Of a stretch of DNA of 64,000 nucleotides, positions 21,842 to 32,481 are shown piece by piece. The stretch is from Veronia nyctiphanis (lineage in GTDB: Bacteria > Pseudomonadota > Gammaproteobacteria > Enterobacterales > Vibrionaceae): positions 62,001 through 126,000 of the forward strand of contig NZ_PEIB01000013.1 in NCBI RefSeq assembly GCF_004116385.1, read 5' to 3'. The position numbers were made by a program, and so were the translations under genes. The notes under the pieces are model-generated. The model searched no databases. It saw nothing but the letters and a program-made list of their open reading frames with translations, and was not told the origin of the DNA. Every line of letters begins with the position of its first letter. Position 1 is the stretch's first letter.

Positions 21842-22048
21842 TCAGAAGGGGCGTGAGTTTGGCTCTATCGCCCCTGTTGCCAGAGCAACAAGAAGAATGA
21901 CAAAGACAATAACCGAAAAGAACACCCGACGACCAAGATAGCGCGACATCGGAACATCAGACTGACCTTTGACCAGTATCGGCAATGCACGAAACAGGTT
22001 GAATAAAATAAATATCAGCAGGCAAACGAGAATTCCTTTGAGCAGCAT
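21842..22048 (-). CDS. DUF2909 twin-helix membrane protein
   Basis: A 68-residue protein with two hydrophobic helices (~5-24 and ~44-62), running against the rest of the cox cluster. GGAGG lies upstream of the ATG at 22048. DUF2909 genes occupy this position in pseudomonad cox clusters too, so an accessory role in oxidase assembly is a fair inference. Its ATG and that of surf1 share one CATG. Confidence 0.8.
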   Translation of the reverse strand: MLLKGILVCLLIFILFNLFRALPILVKGQSDVPMSRYLGRRVFFSVIVFVILLVALATGAIEPNSRPF

Positions 22049-22804
22049 GTCGCCTCCAGCAGGCAATAATGAGAAGTCATCCTTTCCAGTACGCCGACTA
22101 AGGCGTTTCGGATTCTTGTTGTTCACTTTGGCGGCAACCCTGATTCTGGTCAAGCTTGGATTTTGGCAGATAGGGCGTGGTATCGAAAAAGCTGAGCTAC
22201 TGAATACGATAGTGCAACGCCAACAACATACTGTGACTTCTCCATTAGACGTGATCGGAGACGTGCGCGGCACCATGGTGGCCCTTAATGGGCGGATTGA
22301 TTCGCGAAACAGCTTGTTGCTTGATAACCAGACACACAATGGTCAGCAGGGTTATCGCTGGTTTGCACCACTTTTCACAGGCTACGGTGTCGTTTTGTTG
22401 GAGCTTGGTTGGGTGGCAGCACCCTATTACCGCAGCGAATTACCAGCATTACCCAGTCTAGCCGGGGATTATCTGGTATCAGGTGTGGCAGATATGCCAT
22501 CAAAACGCGTCACCTTGGCCGAGGCAGAGCAAGAGGCGACATGGCCTTTCAGGGTGCAGACAGTCAGTGTGGAGAGATTTGAAAAAGAAATAGGAGAGTC
22601 GGTTTTGCCTTGGCTTGTCAGGTGGATTCGATATCTCAAACAGGAAATACCAACGATATTTTACCCGCTCTTGGCGTGACTCACGTCTGGGAACCTGTCG
22701 TTATGAAACCAGAAAAACATTATGCCTACGCATTGCAGTGGTTTGGTCTGGCCTTAGTTGTCGTAATCGGAACCGTCATATGGTGGCGAAGGAGTAGTCA
22801 GTGA
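22047..22804 (+). CDS. SURF1-family cytochrome oxidase assembly protein (one frameshift)
   Basis: SURF1 proteins help insert heme a. A first helix (LLFTLAATLILVKLGFWQIGRG, residues ~22-43) is followed by a periplasmic domain with VALNGRI, GYRWFAPLF and LLELGWV. The last part (KPEKHYAYALQWFGLALVVVIG) carries the second helix and is in another frame. A single missing base near 22618 joins them into about 252 residues. The ATG at 22047 overlaps the divergent DUF2909 start. The end overlaps the next GTG. Confidence 0.9.
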
Positions 22805-23364
22805 AAGGGAAGAAAGCATTGCTGATAGTGGCAGCAGTATTCATTCTGCCAATAGCCGCTGCAAAACTGGTTTTAGAAATGGGGTTATATCAGGGCGGTT
22901 CGACGAACAACGGACACTTGTTTGCCGAAAAAGATATGTTGGATGCCAAGTGGCTTGAGCAACAAGGTATGTGGCGGGTGGTTTACCCAATGCCCGATGA
23001 TTGTGGTGAAGCCTGTAAATATGCTCTGTTCCAGCTTGGCCAAATGCCCACGGCTGTCGGCCCAAATCGTGACAGGTTTGCGAGTATTATCCTGACGGAT
23101 GCGGGGCAGGAAAACGTTAATCAGGTGACTGCGCAACTGTCAGGACAAAAAGAATTTCTGGTACAGCAAATTGATGCAGAAATCGCACGTCAGATTGAAG
23201 CACTTCCAATTAGCCACGACGGTGAGGTCCTATATCTTGCCGATCCGCTTGGCAACGTCATCATGGCTTATCCAATACCTGCTGATGATTCTGAGAGAAT
23301 TGCACAAGGAAAAGGGCTGCTTACTGATCTTCGCAAATTGATGAAACTGTCAAAGGTGGGTTAA
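22801..23364 (+). CDS. Cox-cluster membrane-anchored protein of unknown function
   Basis: A 187-residue protein with an N-terminal helix (~5-25) and a periplasmic domain containing MPDDCGEACKYALFQLGQ, a Cys-x3-Cys arrangement like that of Sco-type copper proteins. A gene at this place (between surf1 and ctaA) is common in pseudomonads and vibrios. A thiol or copper role in assembly is inferred from motif and neighbours only. It starts with GTG overlapping the surf1 stop and ends two bases before ctaA. Confidence 0.75.
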   Translation: MKGKKALLIVAAVFILPIAAAKLVLEMGLYQGGSTNNGHLFAEKDMLDAKWLEQQGMWRVVYPMPDDCGEACKYALFQLGQMPTAVGPNRDRFASIILTDAGQENVNQVTAQLSGQKEFLVQQIDAEIARQIEALPISHDGEVLYLADPLGNVIMAYPIPADDSERIAQGKGLLTDLRKLMKLSKVG

Positions 23365-23366
23365 CC

Positions 23367-24437
23367 ATGGATAAAGACAGAACTTATCGGATATTTATCT
23401 ACGTTACGCTTGTGTGGTCCCTGATGGTTGTTGCGATGGGGGCATACACTCGGCTTACAGAGGCAGGGCTTGGTTGCCCAGACTGGCCAGGGTGTTATGG
23501 CCTTTTGACTGTGCCTCAGACAGAAATACAGATCACGAAAGCCGAGAAGGCTTTTCCCGGCGCACCTGTTGAAATTGAGAAAGCATGGAATGAAATGATT
23601 CATCGCTATATCGCTGGTGGTCTCGGGTTAATGATTGCAGCTATTGCGTGTATGTCGTGGCAGGTTAAAGGCAGACCAAGAATTGTCCCAGCGGCGCTAC
23701 TTGGTGTCGTTGTGTTTCAGGCTGTCCTCGGGATGTGGACAGTCACGATGAACCTCATGCCTATCGTTGTGATGGGTCACTTGATGGGAGGCTTTTGTAC
23801 CGTGACTTTGCTGGGGGTGCTTGCCCGGCGGCAGTATCTTGAGAGGCAACGTCAGAAAAAGTCAGAAGGTATTCATCATCGACGTCTGAAACTCTCACCC
23901 ATTGATGGCAAAACTAAAGCATTGGCAGTGGGTGCATTTTTCGCTGTGGTATTGCAGATTGTCTTGGGTGGATGGACATCGGCCAACTATGCGGCGACAG
24001 TATGTACGCAACTTCCAATCTGCGAGGTGGACTGGGTCGAAAAATATGACACGTCAGCATTCAACCTTGTTGTTCCTGAGCACGATACCTACCAATACGG
24101 TGTGCTTAATTTTGACCAGCGGGTCACCATACATGCCACGCACCGTATCGGCGCCATCATAGTCTCTGGTCTGGTTCTTTTGCTGGCTGCTGCCGTCTAT
24201 CGCCTACTCGGAGCAAGACAAAGCTATCTGTTAGTGGGTTTGCTTTCGGTCCAGATAATTTTGGGTGTGACAAATGTCGTGGCGTTGTTGCCGCTGCCCG
24301 TGGCTGTCGCACATAACCTCGGTGGTTTGGCTCTGCTATTGGCTGTGGTTAATATCAACATGCAGTTATTTTACTGGACTGGCTCACTATCAGTCCTTGC
24401 GAAAAGAAGGGATGCAAGAGGATTAAGCCATGGATAA
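23367..24437 (+). CDS. ctaA: Heme A synthase CtaA (COX15 type)
   Basis: It oxidises the C8 methyl of heme O to give heme A. The 356 residues form eight membrane helices with paired His ligands: [34 protein letters not shown] and [11 protein letters not shown]. The first helix has the family start [21 protein letters not shown]. It overlaps ctaB by eight bases. Confidence 0.94.
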   Translation: MDKDRTYRIFIYVTLVWSLMVVAMGAYTRLTEAGLGCPDWPGCYGLLTVPQTEIQITKAEKAFPGAPVEIEKAWNEMIHRYIAGGLGLMIAAIACMSWQVKGRPRIVPAALLGVVVFQAVLGMWTVTMNLMPIVVMGHLMGGFCTVTLLGVLARRQYLERQRQKKSEGIHHRRLKLSPIDGKTKALAVGAFFAVVLQIVLGGWTSANYAATVCTQLPICEVDWVEKYDTSAFNLVVPEHDTYQYGVLNFDQRVTIHATHRIGAIIVSGLVLLLAAAVYRLLGARQSYLLVGLLSVQIILGVTNVVALLPLPVAVAHNLGGLALLLAVVNINMQLFYWTGSLSVLAKRRDARGLSHG

Positions 24438-25358
24438 GGTGTCTCCAACACAAGAGCAGGCAAACATCGCGTTAGAACCTGAACTTGAAGCATCCCCGGG
24501 GTGGCGAGATTATCTGGAAATGACCAAACCAAAAGTGGTAGCGATGCTGTTGCTCACCGCATTGGTCGGAATGTGTCTGGCTGTGCCTACGTTACCGCCG
24601 GCAACCGCCGTGATAGTGGGTCTGCTAGGTATTGGCATGCAGTCTTCTGCTGCTGCGGTTTTTAATCATGTTCTCGATCAACGCATTGACCGTCAGATGC
24701 AACGGACATTTAAACGTCCTATGGCCAAAGGCCGTGTGACTATGTTCAATGCGTTGGCGTTTGGTGTAGCGTTGATGGTGATGGGTTTTGCCCTTCTTTA
24801 CGCTCTCAATGCATTGGTGGCATGGTTGACGTTCGCCAGTCTGATTGGTTATGCGCTTGTGTATACCGTTTGGCTCAAGCATGCCACGCCACAAAATATT
24901 GTGATTGGTGGACTGGCGGGAGCAATGCCACCACTGCTGGGTTGGGTCGCGGTTACCGGAGAAGTTCACCCTCATGCGCTGTTGTTGGTGATGCTGATTT
25001 TCACATGGACACCGCCGCACTTCTGGGCGTTGGCCATTCACCGCAAGAAAGATTACGCCAAAGCGGGCGTGCCAATGCTGCCCGTCACGCATGGCATTGA
25101 TTTCACCAAAACTATGGTCCTGTTGTACACCTTGCTTCAGGTGGTGGTTGGCTTATTGCTTGGCTGTCAGGAATGAGTGGCCATATCTATCTCATTGGCA
25201 GCTTGGCGTTGAACCTCGGCTTTGTCGCATATGCATGGCGATTGAAGTTTTCGGACCAAAAAGGCCTTGCGTGGGACACCTTCAAGTTTTCAATCTGGCA
25301 CATTCTCGGCCTTTTTGTGGTGCTTCTTGCAGACCATGCCTGGTATGCGATGACCTAA
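24430..25358 (+). CDS. ctaB: Protoheme IX farnesyltransferase (heme O synthase) (one frameshift)
   Basis: It farnesylates heme B, supplying heme O to CtaA. Seen are [38 protein letters not shown] (first Asp-rich motif) and [20 protein letters not shown]. The frame breaks near 25158: reading TTGCCTTGG instead of TTGCTTGG gives [15 protein letters not shown] and continues through the last helices. Repaired length is about 309 residues. It is the last gene of the cluster and is followed by a terminator. Confidence 0.94.
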
Positions 25359-25363
25359 TGCTA

Positions 25364-25387
25364 AAAGGGCCAAAATAACGGCCCTTT
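25364..25387 (+). terminator. Terminator of the cox cluster
   Basis: The perfect stem AAAGGGCC / GGCCCTTT with an eight-base loop lies five bases after ctaB. Confidence 0.85.
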
Positions 25388-25461
25388 ACTCTTTGCTGTA
25401 GCTGATTTTCATTGTTCTGGTGTTACACTCCCGCGTTATTGTTCCTTGATTCTCAATCGTT

Positions 25462-26802
25462 ATGACTATCTCTGTGTTTAAAAACCTCCAAACACATAAA
25501 GCTGTGTTCGCTCTCGCGTTCCCAATGGTCTTGTCCAATATCACCGTGCCTCTGCTTGGTCTTGTCGACACCGCAGTCATTGGCCACCTCGAACATGCCT
25601 TTTATTTAGGTGGCGTAGCGATGGGAAGCACAATGATCACCGTGCTTTTCTTTTTGTTGGGCTTTCTGCGGATGTCGACGACTGGCCTGACAGCGCAGGC
25701 TCTGGGTGCCAATGATAAACAAGCGTTGGTGCGAGTTTTAGCACAGGGTGTATTGATGTCTTTGCTGGCTGCGCTGGTGATATTGCTGATACACCCCCTT
25801 ATCGAGCGAGTCGTGCTTGGCCTCAGTGATGCCAGTGATGAAGTGCGTTTTTACGCAGAAGAATATTTCAGCGTCAGGATTTGGAGTGCACCTGCCACGC
25901 TGACCAACATGGTGATAATGGGGTGGTTACTTGGCACACAGAACGCACGGCTGCCGATGGTGCTCTCGATTGTCGTGAATATCTTCAATATCGGCCTCGA
26001 TATTCTGTTTGTTGTTGGCTTTGATTGGAAAGTTCAGGGTGCGGCGGCGGCGAGTGTCTTGGCTGATTACGCAGGGTTAGTACTCGGAATCTGGTTTGTC
26101 ATCAGGCGCAGCCGACAGCTACAACTGGGTACATTCGCAAAGCCCTTTGCGTCTATCAGGCAAGGTATCGGAAGGTTTGTCCGCCTCAATAGGGATATCT
26201 TTTTACGCAGTCTTTCTCTGCAATTGGTCTTTAGTTTCATGACGTTTCAAGGCGCTACGTTGGGTGACAATATAATCGCCGCCAACGCCGTTTTGATGAG
26301 TTTCTTGATGCTTATCTCTTATGCAATGGATGGTTTCGCTTACGCCATGGAATCTATGGTGGGAAAAGCGATTGGTGCGAAAGACCGCCAGCAGTTGACT
26401 ATCACCTTGTCAGTGACAACATTCTGGGGTGGGATCGGTGCAGTACTATTGACGGTGGTCTTTGGTGTCTTTGGCGCGCAGATTGTCGCCATTATTTCTG
26501 ATATCGATGCGGTGAGATCTGAGGCATCGATATACTTGCCTTGGTTGATTGTGATGCCCGTAATTTCTATGTGGTGTTTCTTGCTTGATGGAATATTCAT
26601 CGGGGCAACCCGAGGTAAAGACATGAGGAATACTATGCTACTGGCTATGCTGGGCTTTTTCTTTGTCTGGTGGGCATTGAATGATTTCGGTAACCACGCC
26701 CTTTGGGCGGCAATGCTGACATTTATGGGGCTGCGTGGTGGCTTGCTTGCAGTGGTGATGTTTTATCAGTGGCGCAAAGAACAATTTTTACCCGAGCACT
26801 GA
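25462..26802 (+). CDS. dinF: MATE-family efflux protein DinF
   Basis: A 446-residue MATE antiporter with twelve membrane helices. The start FALAFPMVLSNITVPLLGLVDTAVIGHL is the family signature (in segments), and the DinF/NorM halves repeat at ~240. In E. coli dinF is co-transcribed with lexA. Here the cox cluster separates them, and I see no CTG-N10-CAG site between 25359 and 25461, so direct SOS control is not evident. A terminator follows. Confidence 0.92.
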   Translation: MTISVFKNLQTHKAVFALAFPMVLSNITVPLLGLVDTAVIGHLEHAFYLGGVAMGSTMITVLFFLLGFLRMSTTGLTAQALGANDKQALVRVLAQGVLMSLLAALVILLIHPLIERVVLGLSDASDEVRFYAEEYFSVRIWSAPATLTNMVIMGWLLGTQNARLPMVLSIVVNIFNIGLDILFVVGFDWKVQGAAAASVLADYAGLVLGIWFVIRRSRQLQLGTFAKPFASIRQGIGRFVRLNRDIFLRSLSLQLVFSFMTFQGATLGDNIIAANAVLMSFLMLISYAMDGFAYAMESMVGKAIGAKDRQQLTITLSVTTFWGGIGAVLLTVVFGVFGAQIVAIISDIDAVRSEASIYLPWLIVMPVISMWCFLLDGIFIGATRGKDMRNTMLLAMLGFFFVWWALNDFGNHALWAAMLTFMGLRGGLLAVVMFYQWRKEQFLPEH

Positions 26803-26839
26803 TAGTTTAGGGTAGGCCATACTGGCTTTATCAAATTAA

Positions 26840-26863
26840 AAACAGGCGCTAATGCGCCTGTTT
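26840..26863. terminator. Bidirectional terminator between dinF and nfuA
   Basis: The perfect stem AAACAGGCGC / GCGCCTGTTT with loop TAAT lies between convergent genes. Confidence 0.88.
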
Positions 26864-26888
26864 CGATTCTCATACTCACACGATGTGT

Positions 26889-27473
26889 TTAGTAGTAAGA
26901 ATGGTCGCCGTGAGCGTGCTCGGTAACATCACGCACTGCTTTCAGCTCGTCACTGAATTCAGCCATTAGTTGCTTCTCAATGCCGTCTTTCAGCGTGACG
27001 TCAACCATTGAGCAACCGTTACAGCCACCACCAAACTGGATAACGGCAGTACCTTCATCTGTGATTTCAACCAGACTGATGTGGCCGCCATGGCCTGCAA
27101 GCTGCGGGTTAATTTGTGTCTGGATCATGTATTCAACACGCTCCATCAATGGTGCGTCGTCACCCACTTTACGCATCTTGGCGTTTGGTGCCTTCAGCGT
27201 CAGTTGCGAGCCCATTTTATCGGTGACGAAATCAATCTCTGCATCGTCCAAAAATGGCAGGCTGAGTTCGTCCACGTAGGCTGAAAAGCCACTGAATTCT
27301 AAATGTGTGTCGCTGGCCTCAATGGCATCTTGAGGGCAGTAAGAAACGCCACACTCCGCATTTTGTGTACCCGGATTTACAACGAATACACGGATATTGG
27401 TTCCCTCCGGCTGCTGCTCAAGCAGTTTAACGAAGTGGCTTTGTGCGTTTTCTGAAATTGTAATATTCGACAC
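26889..27473 (-). CDS. nfuA: Fe/S biogenesis protein NfuA
   Basis: A 194-residue carrier of a [4Fe-4S] cluster. An A-type-like N-terminal domain (~1-95) is followed by the Nfu domain, with cluster ligands in [15 protein letters not shown] (CxxC). It ends in a His-rich tail (HAHGDHSYY). It is next to comF and bioH, as in E. coli (bioH-gntX-nfuA). BioH belongs to biotin synthesis, whose BioB depends on Fe-S supply. Confidence 0.96.
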   Translation of the reverse strand: MSNITISENAQSHFVKLLEQQPEGTNIRVFVVNPGTQNAECGVSYCPQDAIEASDTHLEFSGFSAYVDELSLPFLDDAEIDFVTDKMGSQLTLKAPNAKMRKVGDDAPLMERVEYMIQTQINPQLAGHGGHISLVEITDEGTAVIQFGGGCNGCSMVDVTLKDGIEKQLMAEFSDELKAVRDVTEHAHGDHSYY

Positions 27474-27578
27474 TGCAAATTACCTGATTTTCTGATTATC
27501 CTTCGTTCAGTTTACTCCTGTTTTGTCTCAGTATCACCCCATAAGCCGAAAGGTTTTAGCTGTATGCATTCACCCACA

Positions 27579-28265
27579 CTATATGTCACGGTATTTGGCT
27601 GTTCTGCATAAACAATAAACATCAATGCGTTGTGCTCCTTGCTGGCGCAGAAGCTGGCACAAGATACTGACTGTGCTGCCTGTTGTGACGACATCATCAA
27701 CAATTGCTATATGAGGGGGAAGTACATCATTTCTGACTTCAAACGCTGAAGCGAGGTTTGATAAACGTTGAGACCGTTTAAGTCCACGTTGCGCCGGGGT
27801 TGCCTTGATTCGCTTAATCACATCAGGACACCATTTGGTCTTTAGCATTTTCGCCAACGAACGGGTTAACAGCGCGCTTTGGTTATAACCACGGAAGAAA
27901 CGACGTTGCCAGTGCATAGGAACGGGAAGCAACAAGTCAGCGGGCTGGGTGATTTTTTCACTGAGTAGCGATGTGAGCGGCTCGGCGAGCCAAAATTTGC
28001 CTCGATATTTGAAATCATGCAGCAGCGTGTTCATCGGAAAATCGTAGTCGGCGGCGCAGAAGAGCTTATCCCATTCGGGCTTGTCATTTAAACATGCACC
28101 ACAGATGTCTGTATCTGCGCCACAAGTCAGGCCGCAGCACTCACATCGCGAACTATTGGGTAAGCAATCGCGGCAAACGCGACACCAAGGACCCGGATCT
28201 TCATCCAGCCTTTGATGACAGAGCTGACAACGTGACGGTAACGCACGTAGGATAGAACGAATCAT
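27579..28265 (-). CDS. ComF/GntX-family phosphoribosyltransferase-like protein
   Basis: A 228-residue protein with a Cys-rich zinc-binding head (CQLCHQRL ... CRVCRDC ... CECCGLTC ... CGAC) and a C-terminal PRTase fold with the PRPP loop IAIVDDVVTTGSTV. ComF proteins are needed for DNA uptake in competent bacteria; the E. coli homologue GntX has no firm role. I place the start at MIRSILRALPSRC (28265). It is divergent from bioH with 35 bases between the starts. Confidence 0.9.
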   Translation of the reverse strand: MIRSILRALPSRCQLCHQRLDEDPGPWCRVCRDCLPNSSRCECCGLTCGADTDICGACLNDKPEWDKLFCAADYDFPMNTLLHDFKYRGKFWLAEPLTSLLSEKITQPADLLLPVPMHWQRRFFRGYNQSALLTRSLAKMLKTKWCPDVIKRIKATPAQRGLKRSQRLSNLASAFEVRNDVLPPHIAIVDDVVTTGSTVSILCQLLRQQGAQRIDVYCLCRTAKYRDI

Positions 28266-28300
28266 AATCACCAACATGCAAGCAAACAACGGAAAGTGTA

Positions 28301-29083
28301 ATGACAAAAAAGCTCCATTGGCACTCGGAAGGCGAGGGCTTAGACCTGATTCTCATTCACGGGTGGGGAATGAACGCCGCGGTGTGGGAACAAGTGATGC
28401 CGCGCCTTAAAGATCAGTTTCGCATTCATACTGTTGACCTGCCGGGCTTTGGTCTCAGTCATCAGGCAGGCACTTACAGTCTTGAAGAGATGGCGCAGCT
28501 CTTGCTTAGAGAATCACCAGATGATGCGATATGGCTTGGCTGGTCGCTGGGCGGATTGGTGGCAACGCAAGCAGCTTTAATTAACCCAAATAAAATGAAA
28601 GGGTTAGTGACTGTTGCAAGCAGCCCTTGTTTTGCGGAACAAGACGGATGGCGAGGCATTAAACCTGCGGTCCTTGAAGCCTTTTCCGCGCAGCTTGAGA
28701 ACGACTTTAAAGTCACCATTGAACGCTTTATGGCGTTGCAAGCCATGGGAAGCCCAACAGCAAGGCAGGACATCAAGTGGCTGAAAGACGCTGTGCTATC
28801 GCGGCCTTTACCCGACAAAGCAGCTTTATCTCAAGGGCTGGATATTCTTGGGCAGGCTGACTTGCGCTCGCAGTTGCGTTTGTTGTCGGTGCCGATGCTG
28901 CGAATGTATGGAAGGCTTGATGGATTGGTGCCCATAAAGGTTGCGGATGACGTCAGTGCGCTGGCACCGACTTCAACGCAAACTGTCTTCGCCAAAGCGT
29001 CCCATGCCCCGTTTATATCGGAGCCCGCATCATTTGTTGAATCACTGAAAACGTTTTGTGGCCAATTTTTGCCGATGCATTAG
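28301..29083 (+). CDS. bioH: Pimeloyl-[acyl-carrier protein] methyl ester esterase BioH
   Basis: An alpha/beta hydrolase that frees pimeloyl-ACP for biotin synthesis. The 260 residues show the oxyanion region LILIHGWGMNAAVWEQ, nucleophile elbow GWSLGG, Asp in MYGRLDGLVP and His in ASHAPFIS. Gene order with comF and nfuA supports the name. Confidence 0.94.
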   Translation: MTKKLHWHSEGEGLDLILIHGWGMNAAVWEQVMPRLKDQFRIHTVDLPGFGLSHQAGTYSLEEMAQLLLRESPDDAIWLGWSLGGLVATQAALINPNKMKGLVTVASSPCFAEQDGWRGIKPAVLEAFSAQLENDFKVTIERFMALQAMGSPTARQDIKWLKDAVLSRPLPDKAALSQGLDILGQADLRSQLRLLSVPMLRMYGRLDGLVPIKVADDVSALAPTSTQTVFAKASHAPFISEPASFVESLKTFCGQFLPMH

Positions 29084-29180
29084 AAAAATGTGAGACGGGT
29101 CTGATGTACTGGCTAAATTTTGCCCCTCAAATGCCGATAAATTAATCGGGTCACTTGCGAAGGGAAAAGGAGAGACCATA

Positions 29181-29506
29181 ATGAATATTAGTAACGGCGG
29201 ATATTCTCCGGTCTATCAGCAGCCAGTAAAACACAACTGCTGTCAGCATCAGGCGAAAACTGCGGAGAAAACCCCGTTGACACCGGAGCAAAATGTCTCG
29301 GGTGTTCAACAAGGCAATGGAGTGAAAGCAACAACAGAGCCAATGGCAAGGAAAAGGATGCTGGTTCTGTTGAGTCGTTTGCTTACGGTGCATTGGGGAT
29401 GGACCATCCCGAAACTGTGAAAAGTAACGACGACTCTGCGTACAGTGCAGGACAGGCGTTATCCGCGCTGGGTACTATAGGTGCAGTGCTGTCGATTCTG
29501 ATTTGA
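29181..29506 (+). CDS. Vibrio-type small protein of unknown function (one frameshift)
   Basis: AGGAGA precedes the ATG at 29181. The first frame gives MNISNGGYSPVYQQPVKHNC and reaches KHN...GNGVK. The second frame gives SVESFAYGALGMDHPETVK and a hydrophobic end (ALSALGTIGAVLSILI). Adding one A to an AAA run at ~29328 joins them into about 108 residues. The FAYGALGMDHP motif resembles small proteins beside bioH in other vibrios. The hydrophobic C-terminal tail suggests membrane association. Confidence 0.7.
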
Positions 29507-29574
29507 TTCGTTAGCCGCTGCGCCCACTGAGTCGGCGCAACGTCTTTGGCCAATGTTTAGGAGAAGGCATTGGC

Positions 29575-30039
29575 ATGAACATTTCACCGGCAAACGTCAG
29601 CATACCTGCTGTCGTTCCGTCAGTTAACCCGCCGACCGAGCAGGTTGCGCGGGATAACTTGCTGCGTGAAAAAATCATACCCCCTCGCCAGCTCACCGAG
29701 AGCATGGCAGAAAAGCCTGCCAATCTTGCCGAAAAGCAACGTAAAAAGCCGTCTTGGGACCCCGCTGAGCATCAGGACTATGGGCTACCAGACACTGACA
29801 ACGAGTCTCCTTATAGCCATGCGTTTCCTTATTCCGAATATTTACTGGGCGGGAGTTTTGTTTCCGGGGACTCTTTCACCTCCAGCCATGGCTATACCAT
29901 GCGCTTCAGTTTGCCGGAGTCACTGACCGAAAAGCTGCAAGAGATGGAAAAATTTGAAAAAACACGTGCGGTGGTGGCGGTACGCTACCAGCAGACAGCT
30001 ATTCCCAATCGGCCGTCGGAAATATTGATTGTGATATAA
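29575..30039 (+). CDS. Uncharacterised 154-residue protein
   Basis: AGGAG precedes the ATG. The protein starts MNISPANVSIPAVVPSVNPP, like its upstream neighbour in the first four residues. It has a Pro-rich head, a basic central part (AEKQRKKPSWDPAEH), a Ser/Gly/Tyr-rich stretch (~95-110) and an alpha/beta end (SLPESLTEKLQEMEKFEKT). There is no signal peptide or membrane helix. I do not know its function. A terminator overlaps its stop. Confidence 0.7.
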   Translation: MNISPANVSIPAVVPSVNPPTEQVARDNLLREKIIPPRQLTESMAEKPANLAEKQRKKPSWDPAEHQDYGLPDTDNESPYSHAFPYSEYLLGGSFVSGDSFTSSHGYTMRFSLPESLTEKLQEMEKFEKTRAVVAVRYQQTAIPNRPSEILIVI

Positions 30040-30065
30040 AAACAGCGTCTTTCGACGCTGTTTTT
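30038..30065. terminator. Bidirectional terminator between 29575-30039 and tex
   Basis: AAAAACAGCGTC / GACGCTGTTTTT with loop TTTC lies between convergent genes. Confidence 0.9.
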
Positions 30066-30103
30066 GGTTTGATTGCGGTATTGCGTGATATTCAAGCCTG
30101 ATG

Positions 30104-32439
30104 CTATTTCCTTTTAGCCTTTGCAAACGCATCGGCAAACGCACCGCCCATGGCATTTCCACTGGCATTGTTCTGTCCACGCTGTTTGTTATGCTGAGGC
30201 GCTGAGCGGTTACCCGTGTTGCGATTTTCCTGTCTGTTTTGACGAGTCGGCTTGTTGTTCTCGCCCGGCTGGTCATTGAGACGCATAGAAAGCGCAATGC
30301 GCTTGCGGCCAAGGTCAACTTCCATCACTTTCACTTTGACCACATCACCGGCTTTGACCACTTCTCGTGGGTCAGAAACAAACTTGTCTGAAAGCGCCGA
30401 GATATGGACGAGACCATCTTGATGCACACCGACATCGACAAACGCGCCGAAGTTAGTCACGTTGGTGATCACCCCTTCCAGCACCATACCCGGGATCAGG
30501 TCTTTGACCTCGTTCACGCCATCTGCAAACGTCGCTGTTTTGAATTCAGGGCGAGGGTCGCGTCCCGGCTTCGTCAGCTCAGCGAGAATATCGGTCACCG
30601 TCGGCAGACCAAAGGTGTCGTCGACATAGTCATTGGCATTGACACTGCGAAGGAAGTCGTGATTGCCAATCATGGCATCAACCGCTTTGCCCGTTTGTTT
30701 AGCGATGCGCTGAACCACTGGATAAGCCTCAGGGTGAACGGAAGAGCTGTCGAGCGGGTTCTTTCCTTTCATCACTCTAAGGAAACCTGCACACTGCTCA
30801 TAGGCTTTTGGCCCAAGCGTGGCACTTTCAGCAATGTTTTTCGATCTGCAAAGCGGCCATTTTCATCGCGAAATGCCACGATATTCTGTGCAATGGTACT
30901 GCTCAGGCCCGCAACACGGTTGAGAAGTGCAGGCGATGCACTATTAACATCAACACCAACGGCGTTTACACAGTCCTCGACAACCGTATCGAGACGTTTG
31001 GCTAACTGGCTTTGGCTGACATCATGTTGATACTGACCCACACCAATCGATTTCGGGTCGATTTTCACCAGCTCGGCAAGGGGGTCCTGAAGGCGACGTG
31101 CAATAGAAACCGCACCGCGCAGCGAGACATCAAGGCTTGGGAATTCAGATGCAGCAAGCTCACTTGCCGAATAGACTGATGCACCTGCCTCGCTCACCAT
31201 CACGCTCTGAATTTTCAGCTCGGCATCCTTCAGCATCTTGCTGACAAAGGCATCGGTTTCACGGGAGGCGGTGCCGTTGCCGATAGCAATTAAATCGACC
31301 TGATGCTTTTTGATGAAACCAAGCACCACTTTGGCCGACTCGGCAATCTTGTTTTGTGGCGGGGTCGGGTAGATGGTCGCGGTATCAAGTAACTTACCCG
31401 TATTGTCGATTACCGCCACTTTGCACCCTGTGCGCAGCCCCGGGTCGATGCCCAGCGTGCAACGCGGGCCAGCAGGAGCGGCCATCAATAAGTCTTTTAG
31501 GTTGTCGGCAAAGACCTGAATCGCACCTGTTTCCGCCATGTCACGCAGGCCGCTCATCAGCTCTGTTTCCATGTGCATCGAAATTTTTATTCGCCATGCA
31601 AAGCTAATCACCTGCTTGCGCCAGCGGTCAGCAGGCTGATTGCCAATATTTACACCGTAGTGGTCGATGATAATATTTTCGCAGTAAGAGCCCGTGGATT
31701 TTTCGTCCTGTCCCGGGTCGGCATTGAGTGTTAACTGCAATACGCCCTCATTTCGGCCACGGAACATCGCCAGTGCACGGTGAGAGGGTACCTTGCTCAG
31801 TGCTTCATCATGCGCAAAGTAGTCTTTAAACTTCGCACCTTCCTGCTCCTTGCCGTCAACCATACGAGAAGACAGCTCCGCATTATGTTGTAAATGGCGG
31901 CGAACTTTCGCTAACAGTGCTGCATCTTCAGCAAAACGCTCCATCAAAATAGCACGGGCGCCATCAAGTGCCGCTTTTGTATCTGCAACGCCTTTTTCAG
32001 CGCTGATGTACTTCGATGATTCAGTTTCCGGATCATGCTCAGGCTCTGCCCACAACAAGTCTGCAAGAGTCTCCAGGCCTGCTTCTATCGCTATTTGACC
32101 TTTGGTGCGTCGTTTCGGCTTGTAGGGCAGGTATAAATCTTCAAGGCTGGTCTTGCTGTCGGCACCAAGAATTGCATTTTTCAGTGTACCGTCTAATTTG
32201 CCCTGCTCATCGATAGATTTCAGGATCACCTGACGACGGTCTTCCAGCTCACGTAAATAACCAAGGCGTGATTCAAGGTTACGAAGCTGGGTGTCGTCCA
32301 GTCCTTGTGTGACTTCTTTACGGTAGCGAGCGATAAAAGGGACAGTATTGCCGTCATCAAGCAGCGTAACAGCGGCATTGACCTGCGCTTCATTCACGCT
32401 CAGCTCATTGGCAATTTGTCGGGTAATAGAATTAGTCAT
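30104..32439 (-). CDS. tex: RNA-binding transcription accessory protein Tex (one frameshift)
   Basis: A helical N-terminal region, the YqgF-like RNase H fold ([20 protein letters not shown]), helix-hairpin-helix units ([18 protein letters not shown]) and a C-terminal S1 domain ([21 protein letters not shown]) are all present. The frame breaks near 30812, where one G is missing from a GGGG run: restored, it reads [21 protein letters not shown]. Repaired length is about 778 residues. The Asn/Gln/Arg-rich tail ([14 protein letters not shown]) is typical. It lies 42 bases after greB, in the same direction. Confidence 0.95.
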
Positions 32440-32481
32440 GATAGTCCTTGCGAAGTATCTTCCCGGGGTATGACGGGAGAT

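Noticed and set aside
25388-25461. LexA box upstream of dinF
   Set aside because: No CTG-N10-CAG pattern occurs in the gap.
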